Shown piece by piece: positions 42,925-51,538 of a stretch of DNA of 51,538 nt. Origin of the DNA: Eubacteriaceae bacterium. Its GTDB lineage: Bacteria > Bacillota > Clostridia > Oscillospirales > Acutalibacteraceae. Under the pieces are notes generated by a model that was given only the letters and a program-made list of their open reading frames with translations, searched no databases and had not been told where the DNA came from. Location of the stretch: NCBI GenBank assembly GCA_021770095.1, contig JAETRQ010000013.1, positions 1-51,538 on the forward strand, written 5' to 3'. The translations under genes were made by a program, and so were the position numbers. The first letter of the stretch is position 1, and each line of letters starts with the position of its first letter.

Positions 42925-43190
42925 GATACCTATAACTAATCCAAACTATTAACGGCTGGCTAGCTATAGGTATTTTTCATTTTCTATTGATTTCATGCAT
43001 GTTTAGGCTTTTATATGTAAATTCAAATTGAACACTAAAACTGAAAATTTTCAAATTATAAAGGAAAATAATAAGAAACAATAAATTTGAACCCTTTTTC
43101 TAATATTGATTATTTGATTTATTGGCTTGTTTACTGAAATTTTGAACTTTTTTGTTACTTTTTACAATTTTTGACACTATATATTGTACA
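42925..43190. mobile_element. Transposase-less deletion derivative of the IS3-type element (MITE-like)
   Basis: The left 210 bp follow the left end and transposase 3' tail of copy B (CTATAGGT-type hairpin, then TGGCTTGTTTACTGAAA). The sequence then jumps directly to the right end (GTTACTTTTTACAATTTTTG, then ACACTATAT). About 1.1 kb containing the transposase is missing. It lies between the channel-cyclase operon and the helicase gene; nothing else is seen in this gap apart from the ribosome site AAGGAG at 43271. Confidence 0.75.
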
Positions 43191-43286
43191 AAGATAAAAT
43201 ATGTACAATTTCGTTAAATCATTGAATAATTTTTATTTTTTGTTTATTATATAATCAATATAAAGAAATTAAGGAGTATTAATTAA

Positions 43287-46076
43287 GTGAAGAAAAAAGA
43301 TATTATATTGTCTGATGAGCAGCAATTATTTATTGACCAAGCAAAAGAGGGAAAAAATATTCTTGTTGATGCATGTATCGGCAGCGGAAAAACAACCGCT
43401 ATACAGAGATTGTGTTGTGATTTTCCTGAAAGCGTTAATATTCTTTATCTTACATATAATAAATTATTGAAATTGGATGCTAAATCAAAGATTAAAAATA
43501 AAAATGTTTTTGTTACAAATTATCATGGATTTGCATATTATGTTTTACAAAAATATAATATACCCGCAAGCGTTTCGGATTTAATTCAATGTTTTAATTT
43601 AAAAAAGCCTGATTTGGATAAGTATGATGTTCTTATAATTGATGAATATCAGGATATTGAACAGGAATTTGCTGAAATGCTTGAATATATTAAATCAACA
43701 AATCCTCAAATGCAGATTATTGCAGTTGGTGATATTGATCAGAAAATCTATGACAAGACAACTCTTGATGTTATTAGTTTCATTAATAAGTTTTTAGAAA
43801 ACCATATTAAACTGCAATTTACAAATTGTTTTAGGATTTCATCAAATTTGGCTGATATGCTTGGTCGTGTTTGGCATAAAAAGATTAATGGTATCAATGA
43901 AAACTGTATTGTTGAACAAATGAGTTCAGATGAGGTCGTTGAGTTTTTATCTAAACAAGAGCCTAAAGATATCCTTTGCCTTGGTTCAAGAACAGGTGAA
44001 TTATCTGATACTTTAAACGAATTAGAGAATAATTATTCAGATAAATTTAATAAAAGGACAGTTTATGCCAGTATTCAGGATGATGATGCTGGAGCAACTC
44101 AACCAAAGAAAACCTCCGCAATATTTACTACATTTGACAGTAGTAAAGGCATGGAAAGAAAAATATGTGTTGTTTTTGATTTTACGGAAAGTTACTGGCA
44201 AGTAAGAATAAAGAAACCCCAACAATCTTATGAAATATTAAGGAATATTTTTTGTGTTGCTGCAAGCAGAGGTAAGGAAAAAATTATATTTGTTAAAAAT
44301 GAGGAAGCAATGCTTTCGGAAGAAACTTTGTCGGAGAAGACAGAAACTAATTTTAAATTTAATAATGTAAATATTTCCGATATGTTTGATTTTAAATATA
44401 AAGAAGATGTTGAAAAATGTTTTTCTTTATTAAGAATAGAACAACTTGATTATAACGGTTATAATGAAATATACATAAAAAATAATGATGAACTAATTGA
44501 TTTGTCCCCATGTATTGGTATTTATCAGATGGCTGAATTTTTTAATAGTTATGATATAGATAAAGATATCGAACTTGAAAAAATGCTCAGCAAAAACAAA
44601 AAAATATATAATGAAATATTAAAGGAAGATTCCATAGAAAAGAAAATTTTATTTTTAGTATCTGAAGAGACCAAACAAAAAAGATATAGAACACAAGTAA
44701 ATACACCGTTTGTTTCTCAGAAAAGCAGAGCTCAGCTTGTTGACAGATTGCGTGAAAAGTTTTCGGAAAATGAAAATGTTCAGATACAATGTAAAATTCC
44801 GTTTTATGATAAAGACGGAATAAAAGTTTTTGATGCAATGGGCATTGCAGATGTCGTAAAGGAAGATACTGTTTACGAACTTAAATTCGTTTCCGAGCTT
44901 AAGCATACTCATTTTTTGCAATGTGCCTGTTATATGATTGCTTTGAATTTAGATAAAGGAATTCTTTGGAATACAAGAAATAATAAAGCTTATCAAATAA
45001 TGATACCAAATAAAGATGAATTTTTGGACTTGGTTACGAATACAATAACAAAAGGTTATATAAAAGAGTACAATAAACCTAAATTTGCTATTGTGGATAC
45101 AGAAACAAATTTTGATGATCAAGTAATGTCGATTGGCATAGTAATTGCTGATACGGAAAACTATCATCCAATAGAAATGAAATATTATATTTTAAATCCA
45201 GAATATAAATTGGGCGGTATGTTTTCAAATGCTTTAGAGATAGAAGACAAGAAACCCGATATGGTGAACACAAGAGAAAATATAATATCAGATATAGAAA
45301 ACTTATTGCAAAAGTATAGAATTCAGGCAATCTTTGCTTATAATGCATCTTTTGATTATAGACATTTGCCTGAATTATCGCACTATAATTGGTACGATAT
45401 TATGAAATTAGCAGCATACAAGCAGTACAATGCTAAAATTACAGATGATATGGAGTGTTATTCTACCGGAAGATTAAAACGCAATTCAGGTGTTGAGGAT
45501 ATGGCGAGGTTGCTTACAGGTAATCTATCCTATTGCGAAACACATAATGCATTTTGTGACGCAATAGATGAATTGAATATTATGAGGAATTTGAAACAAA
45601 AATTTGAAGAGTATAATATTGCAATATACAAATCTAAATCAATTTCCAATGAGAAACGCATAGATATAAATTTAAATTCTCATAAAGAGAATACAGTGTC
45701 TGTTAGAAATGACTTTGAAAATACTACAGAAATTAAAGAGATTTCAAAAGGTATATATAATGTTGGAGATATGGTTGAGCATGCGGCTTTTGGTATCGGT
45801 ATTATTCTTTCAATTCAGCGCATAAGAAATGATAATGTGCTTGAAGTGGAATTTGAACATGTAGGTAAGAAAAAACTTATGGCTAATTTTGCAAAGTTAA
45901 CAATGTGTGAGAAATTGGATAATAAAATAGAGTTGAAAAAAGAAAACGATATAAATAATAATATCGATAACCAAACAGAAGAATGGAAATGTAAAAATAA
46001 TAACCATATTTCTAAAGAAAATATTAATAAGAAGAAAGATTTGTTCAAAAGGATTTTCAACAGGAAGAAAAAATAG
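43287..46076 (+). CDS. SF1 helicase-PD-(D/E)xK nuclease-DEDD exonuclease fusion
   Basis: This 929-residue protein joins four parts. Residues 1-340 are a UvrD/Rep-type SF1 helicase (Walker A IGSGKTT at 31-37, DEYQD at 119-123, VGDIDQKIY at 147-155, TTFDSSKGMERK, CVAASRGKEK). Residues about 470-580 are a Cas4/RecB-like nuclease (IADVV, then VYELKFV near 529 and Gln in the following helix). Residues about 600-770 are a DnaQ-like exonuclease (IVDTETN, AYNASFDYRHL, HNAFCDAIDE). Residues about 820-880 are a PcrA-type tudor-like tail (VGDMVEHAAFGIGIIL). It should unwind and degrade DNA. GTG start with AAGGAG at ten bases. It stands alone between mobile remnants and probably has a defence role. Confidence 0.8.
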   Translation: MKKKDIILSDEQQLFIDQAKEGKNILVDACIGSGKTTAIQRLCCDFPESVNILYLTYNKLLKLDAKSKIKNKNVFVTNYHGFAYYVLQKYNIPASVSDLIQCFNLKKPDLDKYDVLIIDEYQDIEQEFAEMLEYIKSTNPQMQIIAVGDIDQKIYDKTTLDVISFINKFLENHIKLQFTNCFRISSNLADMLGRVWHKKINGINENCIVEQMSSDEVVEFLSKQEPKDILCLGSRTGELSDTLNELENNYSDKFNKRTVYASIQDDDAGATQPKKTSAIFTTFDSSKGMERKICVVFDFTESYWQVRIKKPQQSYEILRNIFCVAASRGKEKIIFVKNEEAMLSEETLSEKTETNFKFNNVNISDMFDFKYKEDVEKCFSLLRIEQLDYNGYNEIYIKNNDELIDLSPCIGIYQMAEFFNSYDIDKDIELEKMLSKNKKIYNEILKEDSIEKKILFLVSEETKQKRYRTQVNTPFVSQKSRAQLVDRLREKFSENENVQIQCKIPFYDKDGIKVFDAMGIADVVKEDTVYELKFVSELKHTHFLQCACYMIALNLDKGILWNTRNNKAYQIMIPNKDEFLDLVTNTITKGYIKEYNKPKFAIVDTETNFDDQVMSIGIVIADTENYHPIEMKYYILNPEYKLGGMFSNALEIEDKKPDMVNTRENIISDIENLLQKYRIQAIFAYNASFDYRHLPELSHYNWYDIMKLAAYKQYNAKITDDMECYSTGRLKRNSGVEDMARLLTGNLSYCETHNAFCDAIDELNIMRNLKQKFEEYNIAIYKSKSISNEKRIDINLNSHKENTVSVRNDFENTTEIKEISKGIYNVGDMVEHAAFGIGIILSIQRIRNDNVLEVEFEHVGKKKLMANFAKLTMCEKLDNKIELKKENDINNNIDNQTEEWKCKNNNHISKENINKKKDLFKRIFNRKKK

Positions 46077-46246
46077 TATTTTAATATTTATATCATTTTA
46101 AATTATTGAAAATTTGATAATTATAAGTACTTTTAATTTTTTTGATTTTATGTATCATTTCAGTTTTAGATATTTTGCCTAAAATCTTTTGAGTCTATAT
46201 AATTTAAAGGGTTCAAATACATACAAAAAAGATGCCTGGACCCCCA

Positions 46247-46273
46247 AACCCCGATTCTATCGGGGTTTTTCGC
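46247..46273 (+). terminator. Intrinsic terminator
   Basis: AACCCCGAT and ATCGGGGTT form a 9-bp stem with loop TCT followed by TTT. It lies in the gap between the helicase gene and the recombinase remnant. Confidence 0.8.
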
Positions 46274-46357
46274 ATATAAAGGGGCGGAAATTCAGCATTC
46301 CGTTTCATAGATGCATTTAAGGTGTTTTTGCCAAGTGAAAGGATTTGAACCTTAAAA

Positions 46358-46809
46358 TTGAATAACAAGGTAATTAAGGATTACGGATATAAGTTTGATA
46401 ACGGCAAAATAGTGGTTCATGTTGCCGAGGCAAAAATTGTAAACCAAGTGTTTACAGATTATGTAAACGGATTATCGCTGCTCAAAATTGCCGATCTTCT
46501 CACAGAAAAAGGAATCGAATATTTACCAAACCAAGTAAATTGGAATAAGGGAAAAATCAAGAGAATTATTGAGGATAAGCGGTATTTAGGTGATGATAAA
46601 TATCCAAAGATTATTGAAACAGTATATTTACTCAAGCGAACAGTTCAAAGGCAGAGCGTGACACAACTAAAAACACGAAGCGTACAAGCTATATCTATAA
46701 ACTGAATATGCCTGTGCTCTGTTCCGAATGCGGTGGTCAGATGAGAAGAACGCATCACCCAAATGAGATAGAAGGAGGTAATCGTGATTTTACACAATTA
46801 CCTCCTTAA
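46358..46809 (+). pseudogene. Frameshifted remnant of a large serine recombinase
   Basis: The first frame (46358-46705) reads as a Recombinase domain: DYGYKFDNGKIVVHVAEAKIV, LSLLKIADLLTEKGIEYLP, WNKGKIKRIIEDKRYLGDD. It then loses register near 46640. In another frame the sequence continues as a coil and zinc ribbon (MPVLCSECGGQMRRTHHPNE) to a stop at about 46809. The catalytic N-terminal domain is absent. This is a broken fragment of a site-specific recombinase. Confidence 0.75.
46772..46807. repeat. Perfect inverted repeat at the end of the recombinase remnant
   Basis: AAGGAGGTAAT and ATTACCTCCTT are perfect 11-bp arms around a 14-nt loop. One arm contains a full Shine-Dalgarno sequence, which would be hidden in the stem. 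No T-run follows, so it is not a classic terminator. Confidence 0.6.
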
Positions 46810-47006
46810 TAAAAGTCGCTGATTTTGTCGCTTTTCTAAACATTTTTGCAATATTAATTGAAGAAGTTTGGAAAATATGGTATAAACAAATTGATAATAT
46901 ATCGAAATCGAAAAATAAAAAATTACCTAAAAAATTACCTATTGTGTAATGAATAATTTTTGTATAGAAACTCTAATTGTATTACAAATATTTTCGGAGT
47001 TAATAT
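46810..47006. other. Short intergenic stretch
   Basis: No gene is seen. It ends with GGAG (46996-46999), seven bases before the ATG at 47007. Confidence 0.5.
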
Positions 47007-47570
47007 ATGCGTTGGACTTTTGAGGAAATGAAAAAATTAGGTTTGGGGTTTGTTTCAGGAAGTACTAATCAGAAATTCAAAACTATTCTTAATGAAAGCA
47101 ACATCAAAGAAATTGAAAAGCAGCTATTAAATTAAAAGATAACGAATAGTTTCAAAAATGGTGAATATAAAACCTATATAACGATTGATGAAATTGTATT
47201 ATATAGGACTTATGGGTTAACACCTACTGGCAATGCAGGTGCAAAACAATTTGGTGCATTTGCAACTACTGAGTTTGCAGAATCCCGTATTGATGTTAAA
47301 ATGCGACTTGCATTAGACCCACAATGGAAAAACGCCTTGTATATTGAAGAAAAAATCATTGTTCCCAAGAATGTAATCATAAATGTGGGTGTTGTTGCGT
47401 CTGTAAAATTACTATCTGGTACTATTCTTGAAGGTGGTGCAGACCAAATCCTGTTACCTTATAATTGGTCAGAAGAATGGGTCGCGGGATATAGGTTTGT
47501 AACCTCAGAACCACTCATGAATTACCCTGTATATTCAAAAGAGAAACTAAATGAAATAAGAAAAAAATAA
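47007..47570 (+). pseudogene. Toxin-like gene with one in-frame stop
   Basis: One frame runs from the ATG at 47007 (GGAG seven bases upstream) to TAA at 47568-47570, interrupted only by TAA at 47133-47135. The first part is MRWTFEEMKKLGLGF plus about 27 residues. The second part contains IVLYRTYGLTPTGNAGAKQF, RLALDPQWKN and a run of short beta strands ending in GYRFVTSEP. The second part looks like a C-terminal toxin domain of polymorphic toxins, but I cannot name the family. The single stop suggests recent inactivation, which would be expected for an orphan toxin without immunity gene. Confidence 0.5.
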
Positions 47571-47732
47571 ATGTTTGTAAATTAAATTTTGCAAATATCA
47601 TAGAATGAATATGTTCATAACATATGATTAATGACAATAAGGTAGTTTTGCTAAACGATAATTGTGTGTTTCCAGCCAATATATCATGTTATAAGATTGC
47701 TAATATTTAACACGCAAAAGGAACAATAAGAG

Positions 47733-50700
47733 ATGAAACAAAATGTAATTATTGCAGGTGCTGGCATTTCCGTAGATCCACCTTCTAATTTACCTAGTTG
47801 GAGGGAGTATAATAAAGAACTAATTGTCCAAATAAAAGCAGAGGCATTAAAACTGTGCCCGGAGGCTGCAGATATACTGGCATGTATTGATGTAGAACAA
47901 AACTTACCGGTTCAGTGTATATCGCAACTTATCGTGAGTCAAGGTGCAGGAAAAAGCTATTTCCCACTATTGAAGTTGCTAAATGGATCTATTCCTAACG
48001 CAAATCATTCAGCTTTGACCGAGATGGCAAGGCTAGGTAAATTAAATGCTATTATAACAACAAATTTCGACACTCTAATAGAAACTGCTTTTCAAGATGA
48101 AGCTGTACCGCTTTATACAGCTGTACAAAGCCAAAATTATTATGAAGCGTCTCAAATAAGTGCTTGTAAATTATTTAAGATTCATGGTTCAGTACATGAT
48201 GAAGTTTCGTTAATTGATACAATCAGTCAAAAAGTTGTTGGATTATCTCTGGAAAAACGATTAGTATTAGAGAACATTTTCTCTAGTAGCAATATTTTTG
48301 TGATTGGTTTTTCAGGTGCTGATTTAGACTTCGATTTAGATTATATTCCATTGTCGAAAGCAATTCAACGCGGTAGCCAACTAACGTGGGTTGTTCACCT
48401 GAACGCTGCACCTAACCCAAATGTGTTGGAACTTCAAAGACGTTATCCTCAAAATGTATATATACGCAAAATGGAATTATGTGAATTTTTTGAAGACTTT
48501 GGTGTAAAGTATAATAATGAAGAGAAAAACATAGTCCCTTATGTTACAGTATCAGAAAGTAAAGAAAAGCTAACACAAAAAATCAAAGAATTGTTTTCTT
48601 CTGCTCATATTGGCACACATGGTTGTGTCGGTTACTGCCTTACTCTTCTTGATATGATTGGTGCTAACAAAGAGGCAGAAAAACTTGCTAAAATATATGA
48701 GAAAAAATTAGATTGGTCTGCTTTAAATGTCTTTTCGTTATTAGGTGTAAATGCACTTGCAAGCCACAAACTTCATAATAAAGATTGGCAGGGTGCACTT
48801 CGCGATTATTATGCAGTTATTCAATGTCTGCAACATATTAATGCATTGAATTGTGAAATTCAAAATATGACTGATAAATTTGTGAATTTGAAACAGAAAA
48901 AACTTCAGGAACAGGAATATGCTCATAATTTGGTTACAGCATATATTGATATCGGAACGGTATATTACTATATAGCAATTGCAGAACAAGCCGATACACT
49001 AATAAATGCAAAAAAAATTTTTGATTTAGCAAAACAACTGTTGAAATGTAACCCCAATATTCCATGTAACAGTTTAGTCTCGTTTGGACAAGCAAGGGTT
49101 AATTATTTTCTTGATGGAAATTTTGATCACTATATAGATACATTGTGCATCAGTAAAAAATATGCTCAAAAGGAAGGGCGTTTGAATACATTAGTAGAGA
49201 TTCTTCTTGAAGAGTGCAAAATCCGATTACAGATTGGAGAATACTACATAGCTCGGAGTTTATTGGATTCCAGTCGAAATATGCTGAAAAATATTGGACG
49301 TGTTGTCTTAACACAGCGGTGGAAAACGTTAGATTGTGAGTACAGGTTAAGAAGTGGCGAGCAGGCGGCAGAATTGACAGAAGAAACGCTAAAAATTTTA
49401 ATTAACGGTGTAGGAGAACGCGAAAGACAAGCGATTATTTGGTGTGAGGCAAGACAAGAAAAAGAGCACTTGTCACAACTTTTTTATCTGTTAGCTGAAA
49501 AATATATGAAAAAGGGATCATGGCGACGGCTTTTGGATGTAGCACAATGCGGTCTGTCTACGGCTTATACAGATACGCAACGGTCAGAAGCTCTATACTT
49601 TCTTGGCTGTGCCGCAATGGAATTGGCAAGATACAGAGAATCAGAAAAGTATTTTAATCAGATTGTGGATATGGGTAAAGGTTCCAATGATCTAAAACTA
49701 GGATGGGCGCATTCCGAATTGGCTCGCTTATTAGTGAGAAGAGGTGATATTTCACAAGCAATGCGTCATTTTAAAATGTGTCTACAAGTGCTTAAGGATT
49801 TAGGAAATATGGAGCAACTGACGCAATCCGCTGCCAATTTTGTTGCAGCTCTGTTCCGCCGTAATCTGCTTGTACAGGCAGAGAGTGCTGCTGAACAGTT
49901 ACTGACAATAATAGATGATTCAAATGCAGCTGCTTTTCAGGAGTATTTAGATTTCCTGCGTCAAACCTACAGAAAACAAGTGTGTGATGATATCCAAAAT
50001 CAGCCTCCGCAAGCTATTGCTACACAGGCACTTGATTTGTATGAGACTGGAGATACAGAACAAGCATGGGAATTGATGCGGATTGCTATAGAAAAATATA
50101 AAGAAACTGAAGATCTTGATGGAGTTGGACGATGTGAAAACAATATGGGAATGTGGAGTTTGCAGGGAAAAAACTATGAGAATGCAGTTAATCATTTGAA
50201 AACTGCCTTGGATATTAAATCTTCTTTGGGAGATATAGGAGGAGAAATTAACCAAATTGCAGTACTAATACAGGTAAACACCATATTTTTAAAGAATCTT
50301 GATGAAAGCGAAAAACTTGTGCGCTATGTAGAGCATAATCAGCCCCTTTACGCTGATAAAAAAGAGCGCTATATGTTATATTATAGTCTTGCTATTTATA
50401 AACTAATTATCGGTGAGCTTGCATCGGCATATACTTATGGAGAAATTGCGAAAGAGGGATTACCTTATATACAGGATAATTTTACGGATTGCCAAAATTT
50501 TTTGAGTTTAATAATCAATATCATAGAAAAAGTTTTAACATTTGAAAATTCTCAAAACGAATTAACAGAGTTTGAATCAAATATTCTCGAGATAAAACGA
50601 TTAGGCAAAATTGGTGAAACGGAGAAATGCCTTGCTATGGCAAATCAGCTTAAAAAGGAATGGAGTAACGATTCGCTGAAAATGGGGATTTTATATGGAA

Positions 50701-51236
50701 CTTGTGGCAACGCATTTCTGGAAGCAGGAAAATATGATGAATCTATTGATCACTATCAATTGGCAATTGATAAATTTAAAATTGTGACTGAAGATGGCGC
50801 AGAAAATCATATATTAACTGCTTTGAACGGAATATGTATTGCGTTAGGATACCTTGGAAAAGAAAGCGAAGCTATAACGCAATTGCGCAAGGTTCTTGAG
50901 CAAACAGAAATGTTCTATTCCAATCGATGTTCGTTAACACTGAATTTATGTAACAGGATGATTACATTACATAAAGATACAATAGAATGTAACGATAGTA
51001 TTTTTACAGAAATTTGTAATTTGCTGAACTCTCTGTCTGCTTTTAGCACTCTTAGCCATGAGGAACAAGGAACTATATATTCTACCTACGGAGCACTATA
51101 TATGGCAATTGATGATTATACTTCAGCAAAACGATATTATCTTCAAGCAAAGGAAGAATTTTTGATTGTAAACTCCCAACATCTATTAAAAGTGGATCAG
51201 ATGTTAAAAATATTGGAAGAATCAGATGAAATATAG
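47733..51236 (+). CDS. SIR2-TPR protein, probable antiphage NADase
   Basis: The 1167-residue protein begins with a SIR2-type domain (1-270): GAGISVDPPSNLPSW, TTNFDTLIE (Asn111), KIHGSV (catalytic His151) and VIGFSGADLDFDL. From about residue 290 to the end it consists of helical TPR-type repeats, for example ALYFLGCAAMELARYRESEKYFNQIV, AVNHLKTALDIKSSLGDI and GNAFLEAGKYDESIDHYQLAI. Defence-associated sirtuins use SIR2 to deplete NAD+ when the repeat or C-terminal part senses a phage component. The gene is monocistronic and has higher GC than the genes to its left. It is flanked by a decayed toxin gene and an IS200-type element. Confidence 0.85.
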   Translation: MKQNVIIAGAGISVDPPSNLPSWREYNKELIVQIKAEALKLCPEAADILACIDVEQNLPVQCISQLIVSQGAGKSYFPLLKLLNGSIPNANHSALTEMARLGKLNAIITTNFDTLIETAFQDEAVPLYTAVQSQNYYEASQISACKLFKIHGSVHDEVSLIDTISQKVVGLSLEKRLVLENIFSSSNIFVIGFSGADLDFDLDYIPLSKAIQRGSQLTWVVHLNAAPNPNVLELQRRYPQNVYIRKMELCEFFEDFGVKYNNEEKNIVPYVTVSESKEKLTQKIKELFSSAHIGTHGCVGYCLTLLDMIGANKEAEKLAKIYEKKLDWSALNVFSLLGVNALASHKLHNKDWQGALRDYYAVIQCLQHINALNCEIQNMTDKFVNLKQKKLQEQEYAHNLVTAYIDIGTVYYYIAIAEQADTLINAKKIFDLAKQLLKCNPNIPCNSLVSFGQARVNYFLDGNFDHYIDTLCISKKYAQKEGRLNTLVEILLEECKIRLQIGEYYIARSLLDSSRNMLKNIGRVVLTQRWKTLDCEYRLRSGEQAAELTEETLKILINGVGERERQAIIWCEARQEKEHLSQLFYLLAEKYMKKGSWRRLLDVAQCGLSTAYTDTQRSEALYFLGCAAMELARYRESEKYFNQIVDMGKGSNDLKLGWAHSELARLLVRRGDISQAMRHFKMCLQVLKDLGNMEQLTQSAANFVAALFRRNLLVQAESAAEQLLTIIDDSNAAAFQEYLDFLRQTYRKQVCDDIQNQPPQAIATQALDLYETGDTEQAWELMRIAIEKYKETEDLDGVGRCENNMGMWSLQGKNYENAVNHLKTALDIKSSLGDIGGEINQIAVLIQVNTIFLKNLDESEKLVRYVEHNQPLYADKKERYMLYYSLAIYKLIIGELASAYTYGEIAKEGLPYIQDNFTDCQNFLSLIINIIEKVLTFENSQNELTEFESNILEIKRLGKIGETEKCLAMANQLKKEWSNDSLKMGILYGTCGNAFLEAGKYDESIDHYQLAIDKFKIVTEDGAENHILTALNGICIALGYLGKESEAITQLRKVLEQTEMFYSNRCSLTLNLCNRMITLHKDTIECNDSIFTEICNLLNSLSAFSTLSHEEQGTIYSTYGALYMAIDDYTSAKRYYLQAKEEFLIVNSQHLLKVDQMLKILEESDEI

Positions 51237-51307
51237 GATATATTTATTATTCAGCTAATAAATTATTCGTCCATTTCAAATTTCTTTGCCAAGTTTATGT
51301 GAACTAT

Positions 51308-51404
51308 ACTTTTGGTGTGAACAACACCAAAAGTACTCCTATTAATGCCTTTAGGCAGTTGAGAGCCGAAGGCACGAAACAAAGAACCACCTGCTAAGCG
51401 GGTG
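51308..51404. mobile_element. IS200/IS605-type left-end hairpins
   Basis: ACTTTTGGTGT and ACACCAAAAGT (51308-51334) form a perfect 11-bp hairpin. CACCTGC/GCGGGTG (51388-51404) forms a second one with a three-base loop. They lie upstream of a TnpA start, as expected for the left end of an IS200-type element, where such structures serve in recognition and block read-in transcription and translation. Confidence 0.65.
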
Positions 51405-51487
51405 AGCGTTGAAGGTTATACAAAAAAAATCTCCAAACGAGTACAATAGTAGATGTTCAAGCCTACTAAAAGACGAGAGGAGATTTT

Positions 51488-51538
51488 ATGGCAAATCAAT
51501 ATAATAGTTTATCGCATACAAAATGGTTGTGCAAATAT
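51488..51538 (+). CDS. tnpA: IS200-type transposase TnpA, 5' end only
   Basis: Seventeen codons are visible before the window ends: MANQYNSLSHTKWLCKY. The NSLSHTKWLCKYH-type opening is the hallmark start of IS200/IS605 Y1 transposases of about 140-155 residues, which move as single strands. GAGGAGA lies before the ATG. The catalytic HUH and Tyr lie beyond the window. Confidence 0.85.
   Translation, partial: MANQYNSLSHTKWLCKY

Noticed and set aside
38458-46076. OLD-like ATPase plus UvrD-like helicase as a Gabija (GajA-GajB) pair
   Set aside because: The two genes are 3.4 kb apart with four unrelated genes and a mobile remnant between them, and the helicase carries two extra nuclease domains that GajB lacks.
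46329-46352. tRNA 3' end on the minus strand before the recombinase remnant
   Set aside because: A TTCAAAT-like T loop is visible, but the T stem has a mismatch and there is no CCA or acceptor partner. It may be an old attachment site, but the support is too thin.
20878-51236. TIR and SIR2 proteins as a Thoeris system
   Set aside because: The TIR genes and the SIR2 gene are 14-25 kb apart. The SIR2 protein has TPR repeats rather than the SLOG domain of ThsA.
1-51538. CRISPR array
   Set aside because: No regularly spaced short repeats with unique spacers are seen. The direct repeats found (att copies, R1-R3) are few and far apart.

Overview
The window is AT-rich DNA with strong Shine-Dalgarno sites and gene families typical of gut Clostridia (Ruminococcaceae/Oscillospiraceae-like). 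The taxon is inferred from gene content only; no rRNA or marker gene is present.

Layout. (1) 0.4-12.2 kb: a plus-strand glycan-utilisation operon. It encodes a ROK repressor, a GPH-family sugar symporter, an anchored metallophosphoesterase, a GH36-like enzyme, a GH38/DUF5054-like enzyme, a six-hairpin glycosidase, a secreted discoidin-GH18 protein and a small membrane protein. A near-consensus promoter and a 14+14 bp palindrome sit upstream. (2) 12.2-23.6 kb: an integrative mobilizable element with tyrosine integrase, small excisionase-like protein, MobP3-like relaxase, RHH accessory protein, probable oriT region and HTH replication-type protein. Its cargo is a Hachiman system (HamA/HamB), a TIR-domain protein and a Cys-motif protein; a tRNA-Gln 3' fragment and an XRE regulator lie near its right end. 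(3) 23.6-28.95 kb: a second chromosomal sugar locus with a nonsense-interrupted EamA transporter, a GH2 beta-galactosidase, a GPH symporter and a divergent AraC regulator. (4) 28.95 kb to the right edge: the start of a second element with an almost identical integrase. Its excisionase gene is cut short, and a long defence-like island follows.

A 29-bp sequence (core CACCAAATTTTGAGGTAGG) occurs at all four boundaries, at 284, 12205, 23578 and 28949. A 66-bp left-end repeat precedes two of them. I read these as attachment sites of one integrase family whose sites overlap terminator hairpins.

The defence-like island contains: an IS3-type element; a lone XerC/D-like recombinase flanked by direct repeats (R1, R2), with a third copy (R3) 5.4 kb away; a TIR-like/unknown/VirD4-like ATPase/unknown operon; a second IS copy; an OLD-like ATPase-TOPRIM protein; a tightly packed operon of recombinase-domain protein, KilA-N protein, voltage-gated-type K+ channel and a protein resembling class III nucleotide cyclases; a transposase-less IS derivative; a helicase-nuclease-exonuclease fusion; decayed recombinase and toxin-like genes; a 1167-residue SIR2-TPR protein; and the start of an IS200-type transposase.

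The best candidates for an undescribed system are the channel-cyclase operon (40.34-42.90 kb), the TIR-like/VirD4-like operon (33.03-36.78 kb) and the recombinase-plus-repeat arrangement that may move such modules. All three are inferences from sequence and context.
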